From NCBI RefSeq assembly GCF_029867415.1, contig NC_081186.1, forward strand, positions 107,008,455-107,072,454: a stretch of DNA of 64,000 nt, given 5' to 3'. Within the stretch, counting starts at the first letter, position 1. The number at the start of each line of letters is the position of its first letter. Shown piece by piece: positions 36,808 to 48,598 of this stretch. Both the position numbers and the translations under genes were made by a program. This stretch comes from Vicia villosa (taxonomy: Eukaryota; Streptophyta; Magnoliopsida; Fabales; Fabaceae). The notes under the pieces were generated by a model. The model was not told the DNA's origin, searched no databases, and saw only the letters and a list, made by a program, of their open reading frames with translations.

Positions 36808-38562
36808 GGCTAAATACCCTTTTTCGTCCCTTATCTTTTATTCGGGGTCCAGTTTAGTCCCTTAACTTTTAAAATGACCATTTTGACCCCGTAACTGTTC
36901 AAACTGGATCACGTTAGTCCTTTCCGTCCAAGTGTCAGTAACGGCGTCAATTTTTGGTGATGTGGCAAATGACATGGAGCACAGAGCTTTTGTGACAGAA
37001 AAATATGTCTCTGAAATAGGAGTTCTGGATTTTTGAAACACTGCTCATCTTCTAGGTTAAAATCAAGAACACTAAAATACAAAATAATGGACACTAATAT
37101 TCCTTACTTTGTTTTCTTCATCGCTCTCTTCATCTGTTATTGAATCATAAAAAGAATTATGTTTTTGTTTAAGATTTACTTTTTTCAACAAAATTCAAAC
37201 AACTCAGATCTGGAATTAGGTGTACAAAATCCAATCAATTTATAAGAATCAGTGGAGATTGTGTTATAAATAGAAATTAGTTTCACTTTGTTCAGGTTCC
37301 TCCCATTTGACTGTCACTTCGCTCTATTCATGGATGGATGGTGAAAGTTGAACCTCCGCTCGTCGTTTCGCCGGTCATACAAAAGATGTTCTCTCAGTTG
37401 CTGTCTTAATTTGGCCGAAGGTAAGAGACTTAACTCTCTTCATCCTGCTTGTGAATTTGCTTTAATTCATAGGTAGCAAAAAACATACAATATACAAGGT
37501 GAATGAAAAGAAACATGATTTAATTCACATGTAGCAACTTGCTTTAAGAGGAAAAACTAAATTTAATAGTCAAATATTGTGAATGAAAATAAACTAAAGA
37601 GGGACAACTAAACTCAGTCATGCTAGTAAATTTTCTGCAGCTACTGCGGATAACTTTTCGGGTTTTCAGGTTTTTGACGGTGTTTGTTAGACATACCAAG
37701 TATTCGATAAAATGCTTCAGGAAATATAAATGGATATAAATATAATAGCATATTTTTAGGGGTTTCATTTTAAGTATGTTTTGACGATGGCACAACAAAT
37801 ATTCAACATTTATCTTTGATTCGTTGTTATAAAAGTATGTATGGCTGCTATAATTCAAGCAGAACAAGTCTTTTTTTTAATTCATTTTTCTCTATAAAAA
37901 GACAAGAATATTTTTGTGCAAACATATGAGTTTTTCTACAGATTTGCTATTAACATTATCATCTCTATAAACATATATATTGAAATGAAACCAGAAATGT
38001 TCAGTATACGCATTTAATTATTCTCTTAATAAATATGGATTTGGTTTGGATCTTAGATCACGTACTATATGAATTGGTATTTTTTCCAAAAACTGTTGCA
38101 GCAAAGTGAATCTGAAACAAAATGGAAATGGGTTTGGATATGAAAACCCAAAAATGTGAAACAAAAATGGGTTTGGATCTGAAACCCCAATAATGTGAAA
38201 TAAAAAATCTATGAGATCCTGTGAAAAAGATTTCGAGGCTTCAAAAACAGGTTTGGATTTTCTGGGTTTTCATGGAAGTGATTAGATATGGAGAAGAAGA
38301 TGAAGAACGATGATTAAAATCCAGAAAATATTTTAGTGACGAATTTTCCGTCGCTGAATCTGTCACAAAGTTGGCCAAAGTGACGTGTCATGCCACATGA
38401 GTGCCATGTAATCTTATTAATTGACTTTGACTAACGGAATTGACGGAAAGGACTAACGTGGTTCACTTTGTAGAGTTAAGGGACTAAAACGGTCTTTTTA
38501 AAAGTTAAAGGACCAAAATGGACCCCGACTCTAACATAAGGGACGAAAAAGGCTATTTAGCC
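36808..38562. mobile_element. Pack-MULE-like element with RACK1 fragment
   Basis: A perfect 9-bp target duplication, TATATTTTT, is at 36799-36807 and 38563-38571. The ends form long inverted repeats of at least 120 bp starting GGCTAAATACCCTTTTTCG on the left and GGCTAAATAGCCTTTTTCG on the right, both continuing through TTAGTCC and ACGTTAGTCCTTTCCGTC. Long terminal repeats with 9-bp duplications define Mutator-like elements. The 1,755-bp element has no transposase; it carries a short piece of a host WD40 gene, which makes it a Pack-MULE. Confidence 0.88.
37311..37406 (+). pseudogene. Captured RACK1-like WD40 fragment
   Basis: The segment 37352-37405 reads TSARRFAGHTKDVLSVAV. This closely matches the characteristic RACK1 sequence in which the ARRF-x-GHTKDVLSVAFS motif opens a WD40 blade. 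Upstream bases 37311-37348 still resemble the preceding RACK1 codons (QFALSGSWDGE) with small deletions. A TGA just before the matched part and the loss of codons between the two blocks show it is dead. A GTAAGAG follows at 37411, possibly a retained donor. RACK1 is a ribosome-associated scaffold; this fragment is too small to act as one. Confidence 0.75.
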
Positions 38563-38595
38563 TATATTTTTTCTTTTCTTTGGGAAATTCATCCC

Positions 38596-38865
38596 TATTA
38601 GGAAGATCCTAAAATCCCACATTGGTTGGAGATAGAGCATTGAAAAAGTATATATTGAGGGACACTCCTCACCTTACCAACCGGTTTTGTAAGGATGAGT
38701 TAGGTCAAACTCAAATATGGTATCAAAGCCTGTCGATCGGATCATGGGCCACCCACCGTTAATATCCACGCACCAAGCCCAAAAAGAGTGTTGGGCGTGA
38801 GGGGGTGTATTAGGAAGATCCTTACCAACCGGTTTTGTAAGGATGAGTTAGGTCAAACTCTAATA
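38596..38865 (+). mobile_element. TRIM retrotransposon, 270 bp
   Basis: LTR 1 (38596-38717, 122 bp) begins TATTAGGAAGATCC and ends AAACTCAAATA. A primer-binding site, TGGTATCAAAGCC, follows immediately at 38718 and resembles the initiator-tRNA-Met site. A G-rich polypurine stretch, GTGAGGGGG, precedes LTR 2 (38808-38865, 58 bp), which has the same ends but lacks the middle 64 bp. A perfect 5-bp target duplication, ATCCC, lies at 38591-38595 and 38866-38870. It has no coding capacity, as expected for a terminal-repeat retrotransposon in miniature. Confidence 0.85.
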
Positions 38866-38871
38866 ATCCCC

Positions 38872-39226
38872 GACCATGATTTGGTTGATTCTTCTCCAAT
38901 GTGATTCGATTTTTAAAAATTTTATTCAATAAATTTGAAATTTTTAATAAAGAGAATATTGATAGTTAGGGTTTATTACTTCATAATATATTTATAACTT
39001 AAGTTCATAATTTATTTTGATTTTTTTTAAGTTGATTAAATTCTTTTAATATGTAAAGAAAATTGATAAAATGAAAGTGATGATCATGCTATTGAGTCTT
39101 GACCCATTAGGGATATAGAGTTGATGGTTCAAGTAAGGCACCAACTCTATGTATTGAAATTTTTTCTGACATGGTGGTGGTTAGGCGGCGTGTCTTGTTG
39201 AAAGTGCCTGTGACGTGGTAAGGGTG
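38872..39226. other. Intergenic DNA, no gene
   Basis: A short AT-rich spacer between the TRIM and the solo LTR; nothing recognised. Confidence 0.5.
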
Positions 39227-39231
39227 TCAAC

Positions 39232-40445
39232 TGTTAGAACAAGATTTGTTTTGATCAATATTCTTAGTTTTGATGATAACAAGGATATGAATTGTGTGTG
39301 AGATAATGTGGTACTCTAATACATTGCAATTTCCTTTTCAGGAAATATATAAAGAGTATGCACAAATCAGCGCTCAGAAGCTTTGACTCAGAAGGTTCAG
39401 CATGCAACATCAGAATATGGTCTGGCAAGACATCACAAGATGGTCAAGGCAGAATCAGAACATGGGTCTATGGAAGCATCAGAAGAACTTGAGATCAGAA
39501 GCAGAAGCACTGAAGTTCTCATGGTATCACGCTCAGAAGCACTTCAAGGTCAGAAGACAAGAAGATGCTATGCACCAAGCTGTTTGACTCTGATGATATT
39601 CAAACATTGTATACACAAATATCAGATAAGAAGAAAGTACAGGTGGCAGGCTACGCTGACTGACAAAAGGAACGTTGGAAGCTATTAAAGGCAACGTCAG
39701 TAGACACAGCGTGAACAAGGCTCGAGGTAGTTGACAAAAGCGTGAAACATTAAATGCAATGCTGTACGGAATACGCAAAGCATTAAATGCTCCCAACGGT
39801 CATCTTCTCAAGTGCCTATAAATATGAAGTTCTGATGAGAAGCAAGGTGAACAATTCTAAAAGAACTTACTCTGAAAAACTTGCTGAAACGCTGTTCAAC
39901 TCAAAGCTCAAAAACTTCATCTTCATTAAAGCTCACTACATTGCTGTTGTAATATATTAGTGAGATTAAGCTTAAACGTTAAGAGAAATATCACTGTTGT
40001 GATTATAGCTTTTCAGAAGCATTTGTAATACTCTTAGAATTGATTACATTAATTTGTAAGTAACTAGAGTGATCAAGTGTTGATCAGGATACTCTAGGAA
40101 GTCTTAGCTTGTGTCTAAGCAGTTGTAATTAGAGTGATCACTTGGTGGTCAGGATACTCTAAGAAAGTCTTAGCTTGTGTCTAAGCATCTGTTCCTAGAG
40201 TGATCAGGTTGTGATCAGGATACTCTAGAAGACTTAGTCGTGGGCTAAGTGGAAAACCATTGTAATCTGTTGCGATTAGTGGATTAAATCCTCAGGTGAG
40301 GTAAATCACTCCGTGGGGGTGGACTGGAGTAGTTTAGTTAACAACGAACCAGGATAAAAATAACTGTGCAAATTGTTTTTATCGTTCAAGTTTTTAGACT
40401 ACACTTATTCAAACCCCCCATTTCTAAGTGTTTTTCTATCCTTCA
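39232..40445 (+). mobile_element. Solo LTR, 1,214 bp
   Basis: It starts TGTTAGAACAAGATTTG and ends TTTCTATCCTTCA. A perfect 5-bp target duplication, TCAAC, lies at 39227-39231 and 40446-40450. The interior has copia-LTR-like phrases and internal tandem repeats but no PBS, PPT or protein, so recombination between two LTRs has removed the rest. Confidence 0.85.
40067..40253 (+). repeat. Three tandem repeats of about 64 bp in the solo LTR
   Basis: Each unit contains AGAGTGATCA, then GATCAGGATACTCTA, then AGTCTTAGCTTGTGTCTAAG, with small differences. They lie wholly within the LTR, in a region that would include its transcriptional control or R/U5 part. Confidence 0.75.
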
Positions 40446-40738
40446 TCAACGACGGTACGAGTGAATATGGATGAAAGAACTTTTGCTTGAGGGAAAATAT
40501 ATTAGATGAAATCATTAATAAGGAGATTATTGAGATACAAGTGTGACTTAAAAGTCTCACATTACTTAAAAAAGTGGAGGTTGAACATTTTATAAGTGAG
40601 ATAACACATATATCAAATACCTTAAGGTTTTGGGTAAATATGTGGTGTCTCTCTCATTTATGTGTTGTTCTTGACCTAATATAAATGCTCTTCCTTGTGA
40701 CCCGTCAGATTTATCATTCTAACGTTCAAGTAAGCTAT

Positions 40739-40742
<4 letters not shown>

Positions 40743-40778
<36 letters not shown>
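40743..40778. repeat. (GA)n microsatellite
   Basis: About eighteen GA units. Confidence 0.9.
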
Positions 40779-40782
<4 letters not shown>

Positions 40783-41446
40783 AAGTAAATGAAGGAGACA
40801 TATATTAATGCAAGTTAGAATAGTCTTTAGTAGATACAACACGAGATACAAGATGTTATTAGATTAATATCAACGGCTGAAATGATGGCGATGTCATACT
40901 TTAGTGTGAAACTTCAGGATATCGTTGGTTGAATATCAACTCTTGAGATAATAGCGATGTCATATTTTATTGTATATTTTCAATATAAAGGTGCGCTTGT
41001 TCTCGACCTAAAGGACATCTATAATTGAATTAGGAATATATATGTATTGGATTGATTTTATTAGGCCATTGATTAGCTAAAACCATATTATATCACATTA
41101 TGGTTTTTCTTATCACCTCTTAAGAATAGATACCATAATGTAGGAACAAACTTATAATAAATGTTAAAATAGTGGACTAAACCACCAATTTTAAAATTGG
41201 AGACCAATTTCGTATAAAGTATTATTTTATTAAAATTATTAGTGACTACTAATAAAAAAAAGGTAAATACATAAAATCAATTATTATTTAGATAAAACTC
41301 AAAATCTCATTAGTCTAATCCATCTTAAAAAAAAAATCACATTGATTTTTTAATATATATCATCAGTTTTAAAATCTCAATTAAAAAAAAAACAAAAACT
41401 ATAATAATATCACTCAGATAAAGTCCATCAATTATTTATGGGTCAT
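40779..41446. other. Intergenic DNA, no gene
   Basis: No supported gene. Phrases such as AATATCAACGGCTGAAATGATGGCGATGTCAT and a near copy 55 bp later suggest a short diverged duplication at about 40868-40980. Confidence 0.4.
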
Positions 41447-41616
41447 GCTAACATGTGCCCTAAGGGCACATGTTAAGAGCTAAATGTAGAAATTCTTTCT
41501 AAAAAAATGTGCATTGTTTTCCTAAAAAGTTCATAATTAATGTATTTATTACATTTTCCAATACTAATTTACTATATTTAGGTTTCTTAACATTTGCCCT
41601 TGAGGCACATGTTAGC
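41447..41616. mobile_element. MITE of 170 bp with 32-bp terminal inverted repeats
   Basis: The left end GCTAACATGTGCCCTAAGGG and the right end, reverse complemented as GCTAACATGTGCCTCAAGGG, continue in parallel to GTTAAGA, about 32 bp with three or four mismatches. Each arm is itself partly palindromic (GTGCCCTAAGGGCAC). The target duplication was not resolved. It lies about 390 bp upstream of the next gene. Confidence 0.7.
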
Positions 41617-41852
41617 TTTATCCATTATTTATTTCACCCAAACCACAATAAATATAACGTGTCACATAACTATTACTCCCACATCTGTTCCAACATGTCA
41701 TAGCAAAACAAACAGTACTAATTATTACATACATCTAATCTAATAATTCAATAAAATAAAATAAAATAAAAAAACGAAATTAATCTTCCTGTCATATCCT
41801 ATCCAATCAAATTCCGAGAGTAGTTAATACGAAAACGATTACGAATTGAAGT

Positions 41853-41960
41853 AACCTCTCCCTCTTCCTTCCTCTTCCTCTCTCTCACTCTTCCTCTACT
41901 GTTTCCATTTCTCTTCTTCAAAACCCTCTCCTTCACATTCCTCCTCTCAAACCTCCCTAA
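41853..41960 (+). promoter_or_regulatory. Pyrimidine-rich leader of the vWA gene
   Basis: A long CT-rich run (CTCTTCCTCTCTCTCACTC and similar) ends about 50 bp before the start codon. CT-rich leaders are common near plant transcription starts. The exact start is not known. Confidence 0.5.
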
Positions 41961-42007
41961 CAAAGTAACAAACAACCGGAAAATCATCTCCGGTGATTCA
42001 TCCACCT

Positions 42008-45000
42008 ATGGCGCGACACTTTTCCAGTTCCGTCGACTTCGGACTCAACCTCTCAAAGCGAATTCATCACTTCAAAGGATCGGCTCCTGCACCGGTGCCG
42101 GAAATGTCCAGGTCGACGGAGGATTTTCTACCGTCGGCGCCGATGTGTTATGCGGTGATACCTGATCCTGAGATAGTAGATAATCCTGACATTCGGAGTT
42201 ATCAGCCGTATGTTTACGGACGGTGTGATCCTCCGGCGTTGATACCGCTTCTTCTTCATGGAATTGCCATGGAAGTTGAGTGCTGTTTGGATACGGCGTT
42301 TGTAACCGTTACCGGAAGTTGGCGCGTGCACTGCGTTAGGGGAAGTAGTGTGTGTGATTGTCAGGTTGCTATTCCAATGGGTGAACAGGTAATTATATTT
42401 TCTGAGAAATTTTTTTATACGTTTTTCCACTCAAAATTTATTTATATAAAGCATTTATACAAAACGTATATATATCCATAATAATAAATTCAATCGAGAC
42501 TTATTAAACTCATCAATACAAAATAAGTTCAAAATTATAATTGTAACAATTAGAATAATTATCAAATCCTTTATAACTGCGTCATATTGACGTCCGGGTC
42601 CGACTTAATATGTATGCACGATTATCAATTGAATTGAGTTAAAAATAAATTTTTTTTAATCATATAAAAATAAAATTTTTTTTCAGTAAAATGGAAACAG
42701 TTTCTACTTTTAATTTACTAAAAAAATAAATAAAAAAATTTAACATATGTTTGGAAAAAGACGAAAAAGAAATTGGCGTGAATCTCGTGTCAACTCTCAA
42801 GTCAGTTAATTTTATTATATTGTACTATTAAAGTATAAGAAAAATAATTTTTCATTTTTTAATAATTAATAAAATAAACAAATTTTTAAACTATCCGTTT
42901 TTTCTATCGTTTTCTTCTGAGCATTCGAACCATCGAACCTGATATGGAAAACTGTTTGCATTTGTCTTTTTTGTTAAGAAGTAGGGTAAATTCGACTTTT
43001 CAGTTGTAAAAGAAAAGTAATGATTGGATGTTGAATAAAGCTTAATGTGGCTTTTTGTTGTATAGTAACAGCAGTTGAATAACTTGTCGGGGAAATTTTT
43101 GTCGTTTTCAGGATTATAAAATATTATGTGCTCTTTATAAACGAATAAAGTAATAACACTAGTAATAATAGAGTACTCCGTTATTATAAATTACAACTTT
43201 ACAATTTTAATGCAAGATTAATTATATTTTAAAACAAAAAAGTTTTCTTTTTTTGGACTTTTTTCTTAGTGTTAGAATTATTTTAAAATAAATAAATATG
43301 TTCATCATCTTCTTATTGATGCATTTATAGTAAGTGTAAGTGTAATGATAATATCTAATTGCCATCATTCTGTTTTACAAATGCATGAAAGAAAGTAATC
43401 ATCATTCATGATCATACAATATTATATATTTCTAGTTGAGATTTGAGAATTTAAGTGATGATACTATCATAGTAGGAGCAAAGAAAGTAAATGGCATTCA
43501 ATTTTATCAACTGATATCTAAATCATAAGTTAAAGATGAAATTTGGAAAACCTACCATAACATATATAATAGTTGAAATTGCATATATACCATACAAATT
43601 TTTCCTTCAACTGTTGCAGACTTGCATTTTGTTTCATATGACTACTTCTCAAGTTAAATATGATCATGTGGCTAACAGGGTTCACTTCTAGGTGTCGAAG
43701 TTGATGATTCTGAAAAATCCTATCACACTGAATTGGTCTCTCTAAAAGATGAAAAAGATAAGCAGAAAATGGCCAAAGCTAAAGATGGATACTATTTGAA
43801 AAGCCAAATATACATTATCAAGATTCCCCAGGTTAATAATAATACTATATCTCAAAACAGGTTTATCTCACCTTGTTGTTTATCGTTGTTAATTTAACAT
43901 GTACATTTAAAACTCTGCAGATTAGGGGAGGCTCCATCTTCTCAGTTAAAATCAAATGGTCCCAGAAGTTATTATTTCATGATGGCGAGTTCTGTCTTAC
44001 GGTCCCTTTCTGTTTTCCTTCATATGTCAACCCTGTTGGAAGTAAACTATCTAAGAAAGAGAAGATACTTTTGAAATTGAATTCTGGTACCGCAAACGAA
44101 GTGTTATGCAAAGCCACTAGTCATCCTCTTAAAGTAAATTCTATTGCCTGTTGTGCTGTTACAGTGTTCAATTTGGCTTCTGTTTAGACTTGAACTAAAA
44201 TCAATTTTATTATTTTCCAGGGACTAACGCGCCAAGCTGGAAAGTTAAGTTTATCTTATGAAGCAGAAGTATCAACTTGGTCAAATACAGACTTCAGTTT
44301 CTCGTACAAGGTAAGAACTAGAAGCACGTCATTTTATTAATTTGTTTGGAAAATGCAGATTGTTTATGAAATAATCAGCACACAAAAGGCATGAAATAAT
44401 ACATGTAAGTGAGAGGAATGTTTTCACTAACTCTTGTGCTTCTTGCCTATTTATCTCGAAACAAATAGCAGTCTTCAATTTGTTTTAATGCAATTCCATA
44501 AAAGAAGTAAATTCTGATTTTGAATGATAGACATTCAGGATGCTACATCCAAATTAGCTTAATTTGCTGGTCCTCTTACAGGTTTCTTCAAGTGACTTAT
44601 TTGGAGGTGTTCTCTTACAATCGCCTTTCCTGCGTGATTTCGATGAAAGAGAGATATTTTGCTTGTATCTTTACCCTGGAAATTATCATGATAGAAAGGT
44701 TTGTTTCAATATTATACTATGTCAATTTATTTTTCTTTTCTAAAATATATTTTTGTTCTGATTCCTAAGACAGAAAAGTTAGATAAGTTAGTGTGTGCTT
44801 AGCTTAAAATGGTTATATTGTAGTTTGCACAGATGCATTTTTTTTTTCTTTTCAAACTTTCAATCAAGTTAAGATGCCTTTAATTTTCAAGAAATTTTAT
44901 ACTGGAGCATTCTGTCCAATGATAGGTTTTTAAAAAGGATATGGTGTTCGTAGTAGATATAAGTTTAAGCATGAAAGGAAGTCCTCTCCAAAACGTAAAG

Positions 45001-47600
45001 AACGCGCTGCTGGCTTCACTCTTTAAATTAAACCAGCAAGATACATTTAACATAATAGCTTTCAATGGGGAGGCCTATTTATTCTCGCCATCGATGGTAA
45101 CAGCTACAAAGGAAGCAATTTCTAAGGCTTCCAAGTGGGTAGACACTACTTTTGTAGCAAAAGGTGGTACTAACATCATGCTTCCCTTAACTCAGGTAAT
45201 TCTTAATTTTTGACATTTTCAATATGATGTGCCTTCTTTTCTTACTTCATGACTTGTTAATTAAAGCTTCTCTTGTCATTTTGGTTTCTTCATTCAAGTG
45301 CGTAAATGAAAGTACTGTTACATCTTAAAAGAGGTGATGAAAAGGCAAAGGCTACTATTTTTGTTATCTTAGTACTTGATTTTATTTTGTTGCAAGTCTT
45401 ATGAAGTGTTCAGTAAATTGTATCCTTTGCTGTACTGGTGGATGTTGAGTCCTTGATATATACAAATTTGTCATCGGAATATTTGATTTTCTTTTTTGCT
45501 CTATCTTAGGCAATGAACCTACTTCGGAAATCAAGCCATTCAGTCCCTCTTATTTTTCTTGTAACTGATGGGGCTGTCGAGGATGAGAGAGAGATATGTG
45601 AATTTGTGAAAAGCTATGTAACAAATGGGCCATCAGTCCGCACACCGCGCATATGCACTTTTGGCATAGGCAAGAGTTCTAACTTTCTCTTCTCTTTGGG
45701 GTCATCAGAAAATAGATTCTCAAATATCATTAATTTGCAGTGTTGATTTGACAAACCAACCTCTTATAAATGTTTTGCTTACTCTAGATAAAGCTTTAAG
45801 TAGCTGAAATATTTTGAAGCTGAATCTAGGCATGTTTAAGCTGGAGAAACAAATGCTTTGACATGATGCTTAATTTGTCAAGATGAGACTGGCAAAAATA
45901 GGTTTTACTTTGTTCAACTTTATTTGTTTGTTGTAACACTTCACATAGCTTTTCTGTTTTGTAATTTGTAATTTTCAGGTTTATATTGTAATCACTACTT
46001 CCTGCAAACGCTAGCAGAAATTGGGAGGGGTCACTATGATGCGGCATATGATTTAGGTCAGTATCTTTGCTAGTCGAGTTAATCTAACATTGCCACTTGA
46101 AGCTAGTGAAACATAGATGCTTAAACAAAAATGATTTATTGTTTTGTAATTTGTCATGAAGTCACAATAAGAACACAAGTAATTGCAAAATCATATCTAG
46201 ATGTTTCGTTAATCTATCTCTCCGCCTCTCTAAATCATGTCCAGATACAATTGACTCTCGAATGCAAAGGCTATTTAGTACTGCTTCATCAGTTACAGTT
46301 GTTGATATCACCATCAAAAACTTAGAAGGCCTTGACTCAAAGGAGGTAGGTACATGTCAAGTAATGTTTTGTTTTCAATTATAAATGGATCATACTTACT
46401 ATTTGTTGTTATAACTATAGTCCGGTCAATGCAGTTGTTCCCAACTCATATTCCTGACCTATCATTTGGAAGTCCATTGATCATATCAGGCAGATATAAT
46501 GGAACTTTTCCTGAACTAGTTAAGGTTACTGGTACTTTGGCTGATAGGACCAGCTTCGAAGTGGATCTTAAAGTGAAAAGAGAAAAGGATATGCATCTCA
46601 CTAATGTAATGTCTCAACCCTATGGCTTAATTATCACTTGTTCCTCATATCTTGCTGAGAATCAAAAGTTTATATTATTTAAGTATGTGTTTGGTTCTTC
46701 GGTAGCAAAAACTGATTTTAAAAAAGTGGATTTTAAATGATTAATTTGGGTTAGAACTGACTGTTGTGATTGTTGAATGCATGTTGATATAAATTTTGGT
46801 ATTAACTCCAGGTCTTTTCAAAGAGACATATAGACCTAGTCACTGCTCGTGCCTGGTTATTAGAAAGTAAAGAGCTGGAGGAGAAGGTTTGTCTATTTTG
46901 TGATTTTCTGCATGTTGGATTTGTTTTTTAAAAGAGAAAAGGAAACTAAGGAATATGAACATAGAAAGTATGTGGAGACAGTTCATATTCAAGCAATGAT
47001 TTTAAACAAAGCCATTCGATTTTACTTTCTCTAATAGGTTACTAAAATGAGCATTCAAAATAATGTCCCCTCTGAGTATACCTTCCTGGAGATGATACTT
47101 GTGAAGAAAGGTGATGTCAAGAAGGCACCTGATAATTTTCTGTTACAAAAGGTAGATTTTACCTTAGTGTTAGCAAAAATACTGTCGCGTTTGTATTTAT
47201 GTCGTATCTGTAATCAGTATCGGTGTTTCATCCTATATGATTTACCTGCATTCCTTCAAAACAGGCTTACAGCAGACTTAGCTTCAAGGATTTGGAAATT
47301 GAAATCCCAAAGCTATTCCTCGGAGGACTGAGTCATGGATTTGGTGACTTGAAATCAACTGCTGAGAATCTTCCACCAGCAACAAAAGAGGCAAAACCAT
47401 CTGAAGGACTATTGGAGAGAGCAGCTTCTACTTGTTGCGGTAAGGTGGCTAACACATGTTGTTGCATGTGTCTGCTACAGACTTGCTCTCTTGTGAATGA
47501 TAGTTGCACCATAGTTTGCACTCAAATTTGTGCAGCCTTGGCTTGTTTTGAGTTGATTAAATGCTGTATTGAGCTATGTGATTGTGATTGCTTGCAGTGA
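42008..47600 (+). CDS. Inter-alpha-trypsin inhibitor heavy chain-like VIT/vWA protein
   Basis: Thirteen exons join in frame: 42008-42388, 43679-43831, 43921-44133, 44221-44310, 44582-44698, 44926-45195, 45510-45669, 45979-46056, 46245-46345, 46435-46605, 46812-46886, 47038-47151, 47265-47600. The product is 752 aa. The ATG at 42008 opens MARHFSSS; a GTG 15 bp upstream is in frame but not needed. Residues about 90-310 form a VIT-like beta region (KSQIYIIK, PFCFPSYVNP). A vWA domain starts at 319, with the metal-site motif DISLS at 329-333, a GGTN loop and LVTDGA. The tail from 698 to 750 holds 16 Cys in 53 residues. This matches the plant ITIH-related family (At1g19110 type, about 750 aa, recalled), whose function is not established. 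One intron uses a GC donor (45670). Confidence 0.93.
45670..45978 (+). other. GC-AG intron in the vWA gene
   Basis: The exon end ATAG is followed by GCAAGAG at 45670, and the acceptor is TTTTCAG ending at 45978. Only this junction keeps the frame (ICTFGIG then LYCNHYF), matching conserved family sequence. The bases around the donor are otherwise strong consensus, as is usual for GC donors. Confidence 0.8.
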
Positions 47601-48598
47601 AATTATATTTTCAGTTGAACATAAGAAAATCTGTTTAGTATTAAAGTTTGCTAAACGGTGTTTGTAAGCTCTTGTATAATAATGTCTACAGTTAATAATA
47701 GTTGCTTCTATTTCCTCAGTTTCTCGTCTAAAGTAGGAGAAATGGTAAGAAATACGTATTAAACATAAACTGATTACATCGTTTTTTGTTCCCTGTTGGC
47801 CTTTTGTTTTCTTCTAATGTTAATGCTTAAATGTTAAATTTTTAATTGTGAATTTTCTTTAGATGTTTAAACAAAAAATGGAATTGTGGGAAATCCCATA
47901 TTCAAAATGTAATCGCATCTACCAAAGTTGTAGTACTTCTGAAGCCGGGATGTGTGCTTGTGTGCAATGTTTAAAACTCCAGAATTTACACAGAATCAAT
48001 AAGGGATTGAAAATCATAACTCTTGGATTGTAGCACGGGTAGAAAAATATATTTATATATGTATAATTACATACAAATGCTCAAAACACCGTATATAAAC
48101 AAAATAAGTGACCATAAATTCACAACTTCACAATAAAAATCATGAATTCATAAGCAAAACACAATTTGAAAAATTTAGTTCAAAATGAAAACAATACAAT
48201 AACTATTCTAGACATTAAAAATATCATCAAATCTCAATCTCATATGAGTATAGTCATCTTCATCTTCATCCTCTTCTAATTCTTCATCAATCAGATCATC
48301 ATTAAAAAGATTAGTAGTATGGTTATCAAAATCTTGATTTAAATCTTAAAATCTTATGATTTTACGATTTCACTCACCCCCAACAATCTAGATCTTAAAG
48401 AGAATCGTGTGTTATGGTCAAATTATAAAAAATGATAAAAACATTGATTATGTGCGACCTTGGCCATTTCCGGCCACGATCGGTAATTTCCAGCCACCAC
48501 CATTACAAGCCGAGAAGGATGATAAGATACAGTGGCGAAACAATTATGGTTCGATAGCGTCCATTTTGTTAAATTGTAAATTTTTTTTTGTGTCGAAA
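47601..48598. other. 3' flank of the vWA gene, no further gene
   Basis: It contains the presumed 3' UTR, then AT-rich DNA. The plus-strand frame at 48407-48679 has no domain. Phrases around 48330-48540 recur loosely near 50130-50240 (CTTATGATTTTACGATTT, TTACGATCTTA), so an older repeat may surround the copia pieces. Confidence 0.4.

Noticed and set aside
41799..42430. Minus-strand frames of 68 and 100 aa at the vWA gene start
   Set aside because: They are antisense to the CT-rich leader and first exon, whose plus-strand reading is confirmed by twelve further in-frame exons.
47333..47521. 62-aa minus-strand frame over the last vWA exon
   Set aside because: Antisense shadow of the Cys-rich tail.
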